From CAYVUV01 sp964455095 (GTDB lineage: Bacteria > Desulfobacterota > Binatia > HRBIN30 > CADEER01), in assembly GCA_964455095.1 (NCBI GenBank), contig CAYVUV010000362.1, positions 1-40,731 on the forward strand: a DNA stretch of 40,731 nt, in the 5' to 3' direction. The position numbers and the translations under genes were made by a program. This document shows, piece after piece, positions 33,253 through 40,731 of this stretch (position 1 is the first letter of the stretch; every line of letters begins with the position of its first letter). The notes beneath the pieces were generated by a model. It was given only the letters and a program-made list of their open reading frames with translations, was not told the DNA's origin and did not search any database.

Positions 33253-33692
33253 TCGCCCCTGCGCGAGCGGGCACGGGCGGCCGGGGCCCGGCACCAGGCG
33301 CGCCCAGTTGGCGCCGTCGCGGATCGGCGCGGCGGCGCACTGCGTCTGCTCGGCCAGTGCGGGCGTGCGCTGCGCATAGCTCAGCGAGACGAACACAGCG
33401 CTGAAGCCGGCGGGGATCTCCGGCGCGCGGTCGGCGCCGGCCAGCAAGGCGTGGGCGCGGCGCGGCACGGCGACGCTGATGACGAGCAGCGATCCCGGCG
33501 AGTCGCTGATCAGCAGCGGCCGCGGCGAGGCGCGCACCGCGCGGGCAACGTCCCAGCCGTAGCGGTCAGCCGCCTTGGTCCACCACGTCGTCGCGCGCAC
33601 CTGCACCGCGCACGAGAGCGCGCCGGCGGCGAGCGCCACGGCCAGCGCGACGTTGCGCCAGGTCGGCTTCCCCCTTTGCCAAAGGGGGGGAC
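33184..33692 (-). pseudogene. Displaced C-terminal part of the GT-C gene
   Basis: This frame gives KPTWRNVALAVALAAGALS, a hydrophobic helix, then RYGWDVARAVRASPRPLL and SLSYAQRTPALAEQ, which read as the true end of the GT-C protein encoded upstream. The joining point is the palindromic repeat at 33668-33690. In the upstream frame the protein instead continues as an Arg-rich sequence of chance appearance. The last residues, from DPEG, come from the 33070-33252 repeat. Confidence 0.7.
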
Positions 33693-34874
33693 ATCGGATG
33701 ACATCGACGATCCCGCGTGCCCGGCAAACCATCCGGCCAGGGCGAGCTGGAGGGCCAGAATGGCGGGGATGGTGTAGCGCGCCACCGACAGCCGGATGCC
33801 ACCGGAGAGCAGGTCGGGCACGCCCAGCGCGAGCAGCATCGGAACGATGCTGGCGAGCAGGAACAGCGCTGCGCGCACCGGTCCGGCGCGCGCGACCCGC
33901 CACAGCGCAAAGGCCATGAACGCCAGCACCGGCAGGCAGAGGTAGTAGAGCGTGTTGCCCTCGACCATGCGGGCGTCGAACAACGTCGCGGCGAAGTTGA
34001 GCGCGATCGTCTTGATATAGGGCAGGAAGAGCGGGCGGTCTTGCACCCATTCGGTCAGCGAGTACGTCACCTCGCGATGGCGGACGAGGTTGACCAGCCA
34101 CGGCGCGAACAGTGCCGCGCCTGCCAGGACCGCCAGCGCAAACGCGCGCACGGTGCGATCGCGGTCGAAGGGCGTGACGCGGCTCGAAGCGAGCACCCAT
34201 ACGGCGTGACCGGCGACGACCACGAGCGAGAACAGATGCGTGTACAGCGCCAACGCCACCGCGGCGGCGTAGAGGCACCAGGCGCCGGCGGTCCGTCGGC
34301 GGGTGGCGCGCAGCAAGGCCGCGCTGGCCAGCAGCACGGCGGCCGTCCACAGGCTGTAGGTGCGCGCCTCCTGTGCGTACAGCACGTGCAGCGGCGAGAC
34401 CGCCAGCAGCGCCGCGCCAATCCACGCCGCGCGCCACCCGCCGAACACCTCCCAGCCGAGCCACAGCATCAGCGGCAGCGACAACAGGCTGATCGCGGCG
34501 ACCAGGCGCCGCAGCGAGGCGATCGAAGCGCCGGCGCGCCGCGCCCAATGCCAGGCCAGCGCCCCGAACAGCGGCGTCTGATGCGGATTGGTCGCCGCCA
34601 GGATCGCGGCGATGCCGCGCGCGCCGAGGTCCGGCTGCAGGGCCTTGAACGGCGCCAGTGCTTCGATGGGAACCGGTCGCGCGCCGGCGAGGACAGGGAG
34701 GAGATCGGCCTGCGCATGCCCGGAGAGCAGCAGCAACGTCATCACCTCGTCGAAGCGCGCCACGCGCCGCTCGACATGCGCCAGGCGGAAGTAGGCGCCG
34801 AGGACGAGCACCGCCGCGGTCAGCGCGATGAACCAGCCGCTGGGTGGCGCGACCGACCGTGGCGGGTGGCTCAT
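33510..34874 (-). CDS. GT39-like membrane glycosyltransferase, frame broken at a repeat
   Basis: Start ATG at 34872-34874, 4 bp after the stop of the GT4 gene (gagggg as ribosome site). The first 400 residues form a GT-C protein: helix 1, then ARFDEVMT (Asp42, Glu43) in the first loop, HQTPLFGALAWHW, AQEARTYSLW and many helices. At about 33690 the gene enters a CCCCCTTTG palindrome with seven Cs instead of the usual five. The frame shifts there, and the remaining 60 or so residues are Arg-rich noise. With five Cs the frame would continue into the proper helical tail (33184-33692). Either a pseudogene or a homopolymer error. Role: periplasmic sugar transfer from a polyprenyl carrier. Confidence 0.78.
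   Translation of the reverse strand: MSHPPRSVAPPSGWFIALTAAVLVLGAYFRLAHVERRVARFDEVMTLLLLSGHAQADLLPVLAGARPVPIEALAPFKALQPDLGARGIAAILAATNPHQTPLFGALAWHWARRAGASIASLRRLVAAISLLSLPLMLWLGWEVFGGWRAAWIGAALLAVSPLHVLYAQEARTYSLWTAAVLLASAALLRATRRRTAGAWCLYAAAVALALYTHLFSLVVVAGHAVWVLASSRVTPFDRDRTVRAFALAVLAGAALFAPWLVNLVRHREVTYSLTEWVQDRPLFLPYIKTIALNFAATLFDARMVEGNTLYYLCLPVLAFMAFALWRVARAGPVRAALFLLASIVPMLLALGVPDLLSGGIRLSVARYTIPAILALQLALAGWFAGHAGSSMSSDVPPFGKGGSRPGATSRWPWRSPPARSRARCRCARRRGGPRRLTATAGTLPARCAPRRGRC
33668..33690. repeat. CCCCCTTTGCCAAAGGGGG repeat inside the GT-C gene
   Basis: ttccccctttgccaaagg plus a run ending in seven G. Same family as 2856-2946, 14658-14693 and 22041-22055. The longer G/C run than in the other copies is what breaks the reading frame. 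Confidence 0.85.
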
Positions 34875-34878
34875 CCCC

Positions 34879-36042
34879 TCACCGCGGCGGTGGCAGAGAC
34901 GCAAGGGCGCGCAACAGGCGCTGACCGTAGGCGTCCCAGGAAAACTCCTGCGCCCGTTCGTACGCCGCCCGCCCCATGGCGCGCCGCAGGGCGGGATTGG
35001 CGCGCAGCCGTTCGAGGCGATCGGCGATCGCCGCCGCGTCGCGGATCGGCACGATGTGGCCCTCGATCCCATCGCGGACATCGGAGGTCGCCTCCGGCGT
35101 GGTGACCACCGGCACGCCGCACGCCATCGCCTCGTACGTCACCTTGACGCTGGCGTCGTCGAGCGTCGGCAGCACGAACGCGTCGGCGCGCTGAAAGGCC
35201 GGGACGGGATCGCGCAGGTGCCCGAGGATGCGCAGCCCGGGCAGGGCGCGGTAGCGCTCGAGCACGGGCTGCATCTCGGCGCCGACGCCGCCCACCAACC
35301 ACAGCTCGGCGTCGCGCCAGCCGAGCTGTCGCCACGCTTCGAGCAGGTATTGGACGCCCTTGCCGAAGTTGACGGAGCCGACGAACAGGACGCGACAGAC
35401 GCCGTCGTCGGCGCGCGGCAGCGGACGGAAGCGCGCCAGATCGGCGCCGCGGCCGCCCACCGGTATCAGCTTCTCAGGCGCCACACCGTAGCGGTGGAAG
35501 CTAGCGGCTACCCCGGCGTTGGGGATCAGCACGTAATCGGCCGCATCGATCTCCGCCGCCTTGCGCGCGGTGCGCGCCGCCGGAGCGCGGAACTGGGCGC
35601 CCCAGCGCGCGTACTCGTCGGCGTTCAGCGCCGCCGCGTGGCGCGGATCGGTGGAGCCGCGCAGCAACAGCGCCAGCATGCCGCGCTGCCGCGCGCGCTG
35701 CAGCGAGCGCAGGCCCCACGTGTTCCAGACCATCAGCGTATCGGCCGCGCCCGCCGCATCCCCCGACCCGTCGCTCAGCCGTCGGCTCGCCCACTGGTCG
35801 AAGAGCAGGTTCTGCGCGTGCAGGAGCCACTGGCTCTGGTCATGGGCGGCCAGCTTGCGCAGGACGCGATCGCGCAGGCCGAGCGCCTCGATGCGCACGC
35901 CGCCCAGGTCGGCGTCGCCGGCGTAGCCACACAACACCTTCGCCAGCAGCCCGCCGCCGTGCAAGGCGCGCACGTCGTGGGACACGGTCGTGGCGAGCCC
36001 CTCGACGCCGACGCGGCTGCCGTAGGAGTAGGTGATGCGCAT
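34879..36042 (-). CDS. Family 4-type glycosyltransferase
   Basis: 387 residues from the ATG at 36040-36042. The frame is open farther upstream, but that part is read from the inverted repeat at 36101-36213 and is not family sequence. GT-B features: N-terminal GSRVGVEGLATTVSHDVRAL, the middle VLFVGSVNFGKGVQYLLEAW that opens the second domain, and TLDDASVKVTYEAMACGVPVV carrying the sugar-nucleotide Glu. It probably acts on a lipid-linked surface glycan. It precedes the GT-C gene by 4 bp in the same transcript. Donor unknown. Confidence 0.87.
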   Translation of the reverse strand: MRITYSYGSRVGVEGLATTVSHDVRALHGGGLLAKVLCGYAGDADLGGVRIEALGLRDRVLRKLAAHDQSQWLLHAQNLLFDQWASRRLSDGSGDAAGAADTLMVWNTWGLRSLQRARQRGMLALLLRGSTDPRHAAALNADEYARWGAQFRAPAARTARKAAEIDAADYVLIPNAGVAASFHRYGVAPEKLIPVGGRGADLARFRPLPRADDGVCRVLFVGSVNFGKGVQYLLEAWRQLGWRDAELWLVGGVGAEMQPVLERYRALPGLRILGHLRDPVPAFQRADAFVLPTLDDASVKVTYEAMACGVPVVTTPEATSDVRDGIEGHIVPIRDAAAIADRLERLRANPALRRAMGRAAYERAQEFSWDAYGQRLLRALASLPPPR

Positions 36043-36100
36043 GGCGGTCGCCGGGTATAGCCGATGCGGACGGCCTTCATCCAGTCGGTGGTCTTTCTGA

Positions 36101-36213
36101 TTCCTCTCCCTCCGGGAGAGGTAAGGTGAGGGGATGAAATGATGGCTTCGACCACTGCGTCGTTGAAGAGTTTGTTCGATCCCCTCACCTGGCCTCTCCC
36201 GGAGGGAGAGGAA
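36101..36213. repeat. Inverted repeat CCTCTCCC-TCCGGGAGAGG with spacer
   Basis: Left arm ttcctctccctccgggagag plus gtaaggtgagggga (36101-36134); right arm about 36179-36213, nearly its reverse complement. The arms also contain internal palindromes (ctccctccgggag). It lies in the gap between the GT4 gene start and the end of the PQQ-like gene. Confidence 0.85.
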
Positions 36214-36251
36214 CTTCCCTCGCGACTTGCAGGACAAAAACTGGCGCAGGC

Positions 36252-38507
36252 TCACTCGCAACCGTTCAACGCGTTGTCCACGCCGCGTATCAGCTCGTCG
36301 ATCGTCACCCGCTCGCTGCCGTCGTCGTCGGCGCTGCGGCAGCTGGTGAGCGGTGCGCTGTCCAGAGAGATGGCGACGCTGCGCGTCAGCTCCTCGATGC
36401 CGACGCGCCGGTCGCGATTGCAGTCGGCGGCACAGGTCGGCAGCTCGAAGGCGACGATGCCGCCCTCGGGTCCGGTGGCGCCGTAGGGAATGTAGACGCG
36501 GCCGTCCACGGTGCTCGCGCCGCCGACGCTGATGGCGGGCAGCAGGATCTCCTTCAAACGCGCGCCGGTCGCCGCGTCATAGATGAAGATCGGGCTGCGT
36601 TCGTCGCAGGTGCCGCCGCCGCAGTCGGCGCTGCTGGTGCAGGTGACGGACTCGTCGTCGGCGCAAACGCTCACCGTGGCGAGGTTGCCGGCAAACACCA
36701 GGCCGTTGGCGACCGTCACCGACGACCAGCTGGCGCCGATGTCATCGCTCCAGAGCGGGGTGCCGTCGCCGGCGCCGAACGCCATCAAGCGGTCGGGCGG
36801 CGGGTTGGCCGCCGGCACCATCTCGTAGAGCGCGGCGTGAATGCGCTGCTCGGCAAACGCGATTGCGCCGTTGAACAGCCCGTAGCCGGCGATGAACGGC
36901 GTGACGGGGATCGGCAGCACTGCGTGATCCCAGACGATGGCGCCGCTGTCCGGGTTGAACGCGTAGAGTGTGCCGTGCTTGGCCCCCGAGACGACCAACG
37001 GACGGGTGCCGCCGGCGCCGTCGTCGACCGTCGCGAGCAGCGGGCCGTTGAGGAAGCCAAAGTCGTGATAGAGGCGCTTGCGCTGGCACGCCGCTCCGCC
37101 ACAGTCGGCGGCGGTGCGGCAATCGATGGCCTGGTTGTTGACGCAGGCGCCGAATTGCTCCGGCGGCACGACGCGGTTCTTCCACACCACCGCCCCGGTG
37201 GCAGCATCGAGGCGAAACATCGCATCGGAGTCGCCGATCGACGGCGAGGTGAAGCAGCCCACCGTGTTCATGAACACCGTCTCGCCGCTCGCGTCGACGG
37301 CCACGGTGGCGGTGATGCCCGCACCGACACCGGGAATGCAGGGGTTGCCGCCGCAGTCCTCGTCGGTGGTGCAGGTGACGGCCGTGTCCGACTGGCAGAT
37401 CTTGTCCGGCACCGTCTTCCGCTCCCACAGCAGCTCGCCGGTATCGAGCCCGACCCCGAACAACCGGCCCTGTGTGCAGGGCACATCCGAGTGCGAGGCG
37501 ACGCCGATGAAGACGCGCCCGTTGGCCACCGTCGGCGATGCCCACATGTGGTCGGTGGTCCCATTGCCGAGCGTTGCCTTCCACAGCAGGGCGCCGGTCG
37601 TGGCGTCGACGCAGTGCAGCACGCCGACGCTGTCACCGATCACCACGCGCCCATCGGCGGTGAGGGTGGGCGAGCTCTGCAACCCAAAGCCGCCGACGGC
37701 TTCATACGTCCAGCGCACCGCACCGGTGTCGGGGTCCAGTGCATAGAGCCGGCCGTTCCACGAGCTGACGTACACCAGCCCGTTGCCGACGGTGGGGCTC
37801 GACGTCACGCCCTTGTTGGGGCTGCCCGCCGAGCCGGTGAGGTTGAACTGCCACACCGGCCGCAATTGAGCCGCGTTGTGCGGGCCGATGCCCGTCTCGG
37901 TGCGGCTGGCGCGGGTGTTGGCGTGGTCATAGCCGTGGCTCGGCCAGCCGTGTGGCACGCAGCTCAACACCAGCTCGTCGGCGTCGCTGCGGCCGCTGGT
38001 CTGCGCGGTGAGCGCGACGGTTTTCGTGCCGCGCGGCTCGCTGGCCGGCACGCGCAGGCGTTGACCGGTGGTGCAGACACTGGTCGTCGCCGGCAGCAGC
38101 GCGTCGAGCCCCGCCTGCAGCGCGGCCAGGTCGGCGTCTGACTCCACGCCGGAGACCGCGACGCCCGTGACATCGGCGGCCGTGCACGACGGCAGGGCCG
38201 GATCCTGGTTGCGCAAGCAGACGTCGATGTCGAACAGACAGACTCCGTTGACCATGCCGTCCGTGTCACATCCCGGCTCGCCGTCGAAGCAGCGCACCTC
38301 ACGCCCTGGATTTGGCGCCCCGGCTTCGAACGGCGGCGTCGGAAAGGGAAAGTTGAGCCGCAGCGCCGGGGCGGCGAACTCGGCCTGGCAATCGGTGGCG
38401 GCATCGCCGCCGCCCGGGACCGGACAGCTCGGCGGGCAGACTCCGGCGGCGAGACGCGGCAGGAGCAGCAGACAAAGCGATGCGGACGCGAACACGGGGT
38501 AGCGCAT
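36252..38507 (-). CDS. Secreted PQQ-like beta-propeller protein with dockerin-like tail
   Basis: 751 residues, ATG at 38505-38507. A signal peptide is cut near residue 22 (LAAG). The region about 190-690 has PQQ-type blade repeats (VYVSSWNGRLYALDPDTGAVRW, VVIGDSVGVLHCVDATTGALLW and LYAFNPDSGAIVW), the pattern of quinoprotein/BamB-like propellers. Three Cys-rich inserts break it at about residues 366-391, 454-474 and 612-636, with the shared pattern C..(4-6)..C..(5)..DCGG..C. The end (691-751) has two EF-hand-like motifs, DCNRDRRVGIEEL and DDDGSERVTIDEL, like a dockerin pair. No catalytic PQQ-ligand set is evident, so a binding or scaffold role is as likely as an enzyme. Confidence 0.82.
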   Translation of the reverse strand: MRYPVFASASLCLLLLPRLAAGVCPPSCPVPGGGDAATDCQAEFAAPALRLNFPFPTPPFEAGAPNPGREVRCFDGEPGCDTDGMVNGVCLFDIDVCLRNQDPALPSCTAADVTGVAVSGVESDADLAALQAGLDALLPATTSVCTTGQRLRVPASEPRGTKTVALTAQTSGRSDADELVLSCVPHGWPSHGYDHANTRASRTETGIGPHNAAQLRPVWQFNLTGSAGSPNKGVTSSPTVGNGLVYVSSWNGRLYALDPDTGAVRWTYEAVGGFGLQSSPTLTADGRVVIGDSVGVLHCVDATTGALLWKATLGNGTTDHMWASPTVANGRVFIGVASHSDVPCTQGRLFGVGLDTGELLWERKTVPDKICQSDTAVTCTTDEDCGGNPCIPGVGAGITATVAVDASGETVFMNTVGCFTSPSIGDSDAMFRLDAATGAVVWKNRVVPPEQFGACVNNQAIDCRTAADCGGAACQRKRLYHDFGFLNGPLLATVDDGAGGTRPLVVSGAKHGTLYAFNPDSGAIVWDHAVLPIPVTPFIAGYGLFNGAIAFAEQRIHAALYEMVPAANPPPDRLMAFGAGDGTPLWSDDIGASWSSVTVANGLVFAGNLATVSVCADDESVTCTSSADCGGGTCDERSPIFIYDAATGARLKEILLPAISVGGASTVDGRVYIPYGATGPEGGIVAFELPTCAADCNRDRRVGIEELTRSVAISLDSAPLTSCRSADDDGSERVTIDELIRGVDNALNGCE

Positions 38508-38640
38508 GCGGCAAAAGACCTTTCAGAATGGGCTGGAACCGTACGCCAGCTGCGAGCGTTGCCGCAAGTCAGAGCCGGCGGCGGCGCAACGGAACAGTCC
38601 AAACGGCCAGAAGCGGCACTTGAACCGCTCTGCTCCGAAC

Positions 38641-38711
38641 GGGAGGGCGAGGCTCCTGCCGAGCCGCGCCACAATGCGTCCCGGAAGGCTCGGCAGGAGC
38701 CTCGCCCTCCC
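38641..38711. repeat. Perfect 25-bp inverted repeat (GGGAGGGCGAGGCTCCTGCC family)
   Basis: Arms 38641-38665 and 38687-38711 are exact reverse complements around a 21-base centre. A partial copy of one arm is at 20852-20872. It lies in the 271-bp gap between the divergent PQQ-like and radical SAM genes. The rest of this gap (38508-38778) shows no gene; small open frames across it are repeat-derived. Confidence 0.9.
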
Positions 38712-38778
38712 CGTGACAGGAAAGAGGCCCTCCAGCCCGGCGCTTGCCAAGCGCCGCGGTTCGGACTTACGGTGACGA

Positions 38779-39699
38779 ATGGTCGGCGGTCCGGCGGAGT
38801 TTCCCAGCCGCGTCAACATCGAGGTGACCAACTACTGCAACCAGCGCTGCGTGCTGTGCCCGCGTCAGGAGTTCACCCGACCGCTCGGCTTCGTCGACCG
38901 CGAGGTCTACGAACGCGTCGTGCGCGAATGCGCCCCGCACGGCACCAAAGTGTGGCTGCATTTCCTCGGCGAGCCGCTGCTGCACAAAGACCTGGTCGGC
39001 ATGATTCGCTTCGCCAAGTCGGTCGGCGTGCCCGAGGTCGGTTTGTCGACCAACGGCGTCACGCTGCGCGGACAGCTGGCCGAGGATCTGCTCGCCTCTG
39101 GCCTCGATCGCCTCGAATGCTCGATCGACGCCGATGATCGCGAGGAGTACCTGGCGATGCGCGGGCGCGACCACTTCGCGCGCGTCATCGCCAACGTGCG
39201 CGCCTTCCTGCGGCGCAAAAGCGCGCTCGGCCAGGAGCGACCGATCACCTCGATCCAGCTGATGCGCACGCCGGCCGTCGAGGCGTCGCTGGCGCAGCTG
39301 GTCGATGTCTGGCGGCCATTTCTCGGTCGGCGCGATTTCGTCATGACCATCGTGCCGGCCGGGTTTGCGGGCGCTATCGATGTTCCCGCCGTCGCCTCTG
39401 AAACGCGCCCGCCCTGTCATTGGCTGCTCTCGTCGCTGATGGTTCTGCAAGACGGCACGGTGACGATGTGCGGCGCCGATTGGGACGCCCACGCCCCGCT
39501 CGGCAACGCGCGCGATACCAGCATCGCCGCGATCTGGAACGGCGACGAGCTGGCGCGCCGCCGCCGGGCCCACTTCGAGGGCCGCTTCGGTGCGGTGTCG
39601 GTCTGTGGGACATGCGACGACTGGCGCCTGGCCGACGGGCGCGGCTACCGCAACGCGCTGGCAGAAGTCGATCAGGCAGCCGGAGCGATCGCCCCGTAG
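38779..39699 (+). CDS. Radical SAM/SPASM domain protein
   Basis: 306 residues from the ATG at 38779. The radical SAM cluster motif is YCNQRCVLC (Cys20, Cys24, Cys27), soon followed by the SAM-binding strand LHFLGEPLLH. The second half has a SPASM-like Cys set: CHWLLSSLMVLQDGTVTMCG, then WDAHAPLGNARD with IAAIWNGDE, and finally CGTCDDW, enough for one auxiliary 4Fe-4S cluster. Such proteins modify peptides or sugars, or serve in glycan pathways. The adjacent DegT-type aminotransferase (18 bp downstream) favours sugar chemistry, but the PqqD-like protein 15 kb away means a peptide substrate cannot be excluded. Confidence 0.88.
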   Translation: MVGGPAEFPSRVNIEVTNYCNQRCVLCPRQEFTRPLGFVDREVYERVVRECAPHGTKVWLHFLGEPLLHKDLVGMIRFAKSVGVPEVGLSTNGVTLRGQLAEDLLASGLDRLECSIDADDREEYLAMRGRDHFARVIANVRAFLRRKSALGQERPITSIQLMRTPAVEASLAQLVDVWRPFLGRRDFVMTIVPAGFAGAIDVPAVASETRPPCHWLLSSLMVLQDGTVTMCGADWDAHAPLGNARDTSIAAIWNGDELARRRRAHFEGRFGAVSVCGTCDDWRLADGRGYRNALAEVDQAAGAIAP

Positions 39700-39716
39700 C
39701 GGGCAGCTACGCGCCA

Positions 39717-40731
39717 ATGACGCCGATCCCGTTCTTCCAGCACGACCTGGGCGCAGCGGAGTTGGAGGCCTTCGGCGCGGCGCTGCGCGAGCCGATTCTC
39801 ACCACCGGCGACACGGTGGCGGCCTTCGAGCGCCGCTTCGCCGCGCAACTCGCCATGCCGCACGCGGTGGGTGTTACCAGCTGCACCGCGGCGCTGCATC
39901 TGGCGTTGCTGGCAGTCGGAGTCGGGCCGGGCGACGAGGTCATCACCACGCCGATGACGTTCATCGCCACCGCCACGGCGATCGTGCAGGCCGGCGCGAC
40001 GCCGGTGTTCGTCGACGTCGAAACTGACACCGGCAACCTCGATGCGACGCTGATCGAGAAGGCGATCACGCCGCGCACCAGGGCGATCCTGCCCGTCCAT
40101 CTGTTCGGACAGATGTGCGACATGCGCGCCATTCGCGCCGGCGCCGACCGCCACGGCCTGGCCGTGGTCGAGGACGCCGCCCATTGCCTCGAAGGCGCGC
40201 GCGACGGCGTGCGGCCGGGTCAGCTGTCGCACGCCGCCTGCTTCTCGTTCTACGCCACCAAGAGTCTCACCTCCGGCGAAGGCGGCGCGTTGGTGACGCG
40301 CGACGCGGCGCTGGCCGAGCGCGTGCGGCTGTTGCGCCAGCAGGGTTTGACCTGCGGCGCCGCCGAGCGCGCCCGCGACGGCTATCGCCACCGCGACATG
40401 GTGGCGATGGGCTGGAAGTACAACATGTACAACCTCCAGGCCGCCGTGCTGCTGCCGCAGCTCGACCGCCTCGAGCACAACCACCGCCGGCGCACCGAAC
40501 GCGCCGCGCGCTACCGCGAGCGCCTGGCCGACATCGACGGCGTCGACCCGCCGCAGGTGGTCGAGGGCGTGCGCCATGCGTGGCACATCTTCGCCGTGCG
40601 CACCGACGGCTGCGATCGCGACGCCGTGGTCACCGGCCTGCAGCGCGAAGCAGTGGGGGTTACCGTCCACTACTGCCCGCCCGTCCACCTGATGACCTAC
40701 TTCCGCAACCTCCTCGGCCACGCGCCCGGCG
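39717..40731 (+). CDS. DegT/DnrJ/EryC1/StrS-family sugar aminotransferase (3' end cut off)
   Basis: At least 338 residues from the ATG at 39717; it runs off the right edge. Family features: TGDTVAAFERRFAAQL at the N-terminus, VTSCTAALHLALLAVGVG, VEDAAHCLEG for PLP-ring contact, and SFYATKSLTSGEGG with the PLP lysine Lys182. Later MGWKYNMYNLQAA and VHYCPPVHLM are typical too. These PLP enzymes put an amino group on a keto-sugar nucleotide, giving the amino sugars used in surface glycans. It starts 18 bp after the radical SAM gene and is likely co-transcribed with it. Confidence 0.94.
   Translation, partial: MTPIPFFQHDLGAAELEAFGAALREPILTTGDTVAAFERRFAAQLAMPHAVGVTSCTAALHLALLAVGVGPGDEVITTPMTFIATATAIVQAGATPVFVDVETDTGNLDATLIEKAITPRTRAILPVHLFGQMCDMRAIRAGADRHGLAVVEDAAHCLEGARDGVRPGQLSHAACFSFYATKSLTSGEGGALVTRDAALAERVRLLRQQGLTCGAAERARDGYRHRDMVAMGWKYNMYNLQAAVLLPQLDRLEHNHRRRTERAARYRERLADIDGVDPPQVVEGVRHAWHIFAVRTDGCDRDAVVTGLQREAVGVTVHYCPPVHLMTYFRNLLGHAPG

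Noticed and set aside
36043..36261. 73-residue upstream extension of the GT4 gene
   Set aside because: Read from the CCTCTCCC inverted repeat; the GT-B N-terminus begins at 36042.
38506..38775. 89-residue open frame between the PQQ-like and radical SAM genes
   Set aside because: It is read through the 25-bp inverted repeat; the residues come from the repeat.

Overview
The window is GC-rich (roughly 65-70 % by eye) and gene-dense. It looks like an uncultured, Gram-negative-type bacterium. Three things point to a Candidatus Binatia / Desulfobacterota-like lineage: secreted proteins with long Thr/Pro/Ala linkers, Cys-rich inserts and a dockerin-like EF-hand tail in a PQQ-like beta-propeller, and membrane-anchor tails of the CTERM kind. 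That placement is inference from style, not from a marker gene.

Region 1 (1-8574, minus strand) is a tightly overlapped hydrogenase operon read as hypA-hypB-beta-gamma-delta-alpha-maturation protease-hypF-hypC-hypD, with hypD running off the left edge. The subunit order beta (two 4Fe-4S), gamma (FAD/NAD(P)H with one Fe-S site), delta (small) and alpha (large) is that of group 3b cytosolic NAD(P)-linked [NiFe] hydrogenases. Nearly every junction is a 4-bp ATGA or GTGA overlap, so subunits and maturation factors are probably made together. A 413-bp gap (8575-8987) precedes the operon.

Region 2 (8988-12917) holds two divergent surface proteins: an Ig-like/Thr-Pro-linker protein with a Cys-TM-Arg tail, and a seven-repeat propeller-like protein with a C-terminal anchor helix.

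Region 3 (12938-28750) is a glycan and cell-surface locus: GT2, sterol-desaturase-like hydroxylase, two large polytopic membrane proteins, a methyltransferase, a VapBC-like toxin-antitoxin pair, a GT4 and a Wzx-like flippase. It then continues with a promoter-headed cassette of PqqD-like protein, HprK-related kinase, two GT2 enzymes, a lasso-peptide-B2-like transglutaminase-fold protein (one-base frameshift) and a nucleotidyltransferase. This cassette resembles the uncharacterised HPr-related/PqqD systems and carries neither a precursor peptide nor a macrolactam synthetase. It is the best candidate here for an undescribed system.

Region 4 (28751-40731) contains a secreted Thr/Pro-linker protein with its own promoter and structured leader, then gluQ and a 6-phosphofructokinase (minus), a frameshifted GT-C enzyme and a GT4 (minus), a secreted PQQ-like propeller with a dockerin-like tail (minus), and finally a radical SAM/SPASM enzyme with a DegT-family aminotransferase (plus, cut by the right edge).

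At least five families of short palindromic or inverted repeats are scattered through the window. Several have entered genes: they extend HypF and the hydroxylase, supply the likely ribosome site of the flippase, end the HprK-like gene and the GT-C gene, and coincide with the frameshift in that GT-C gene.
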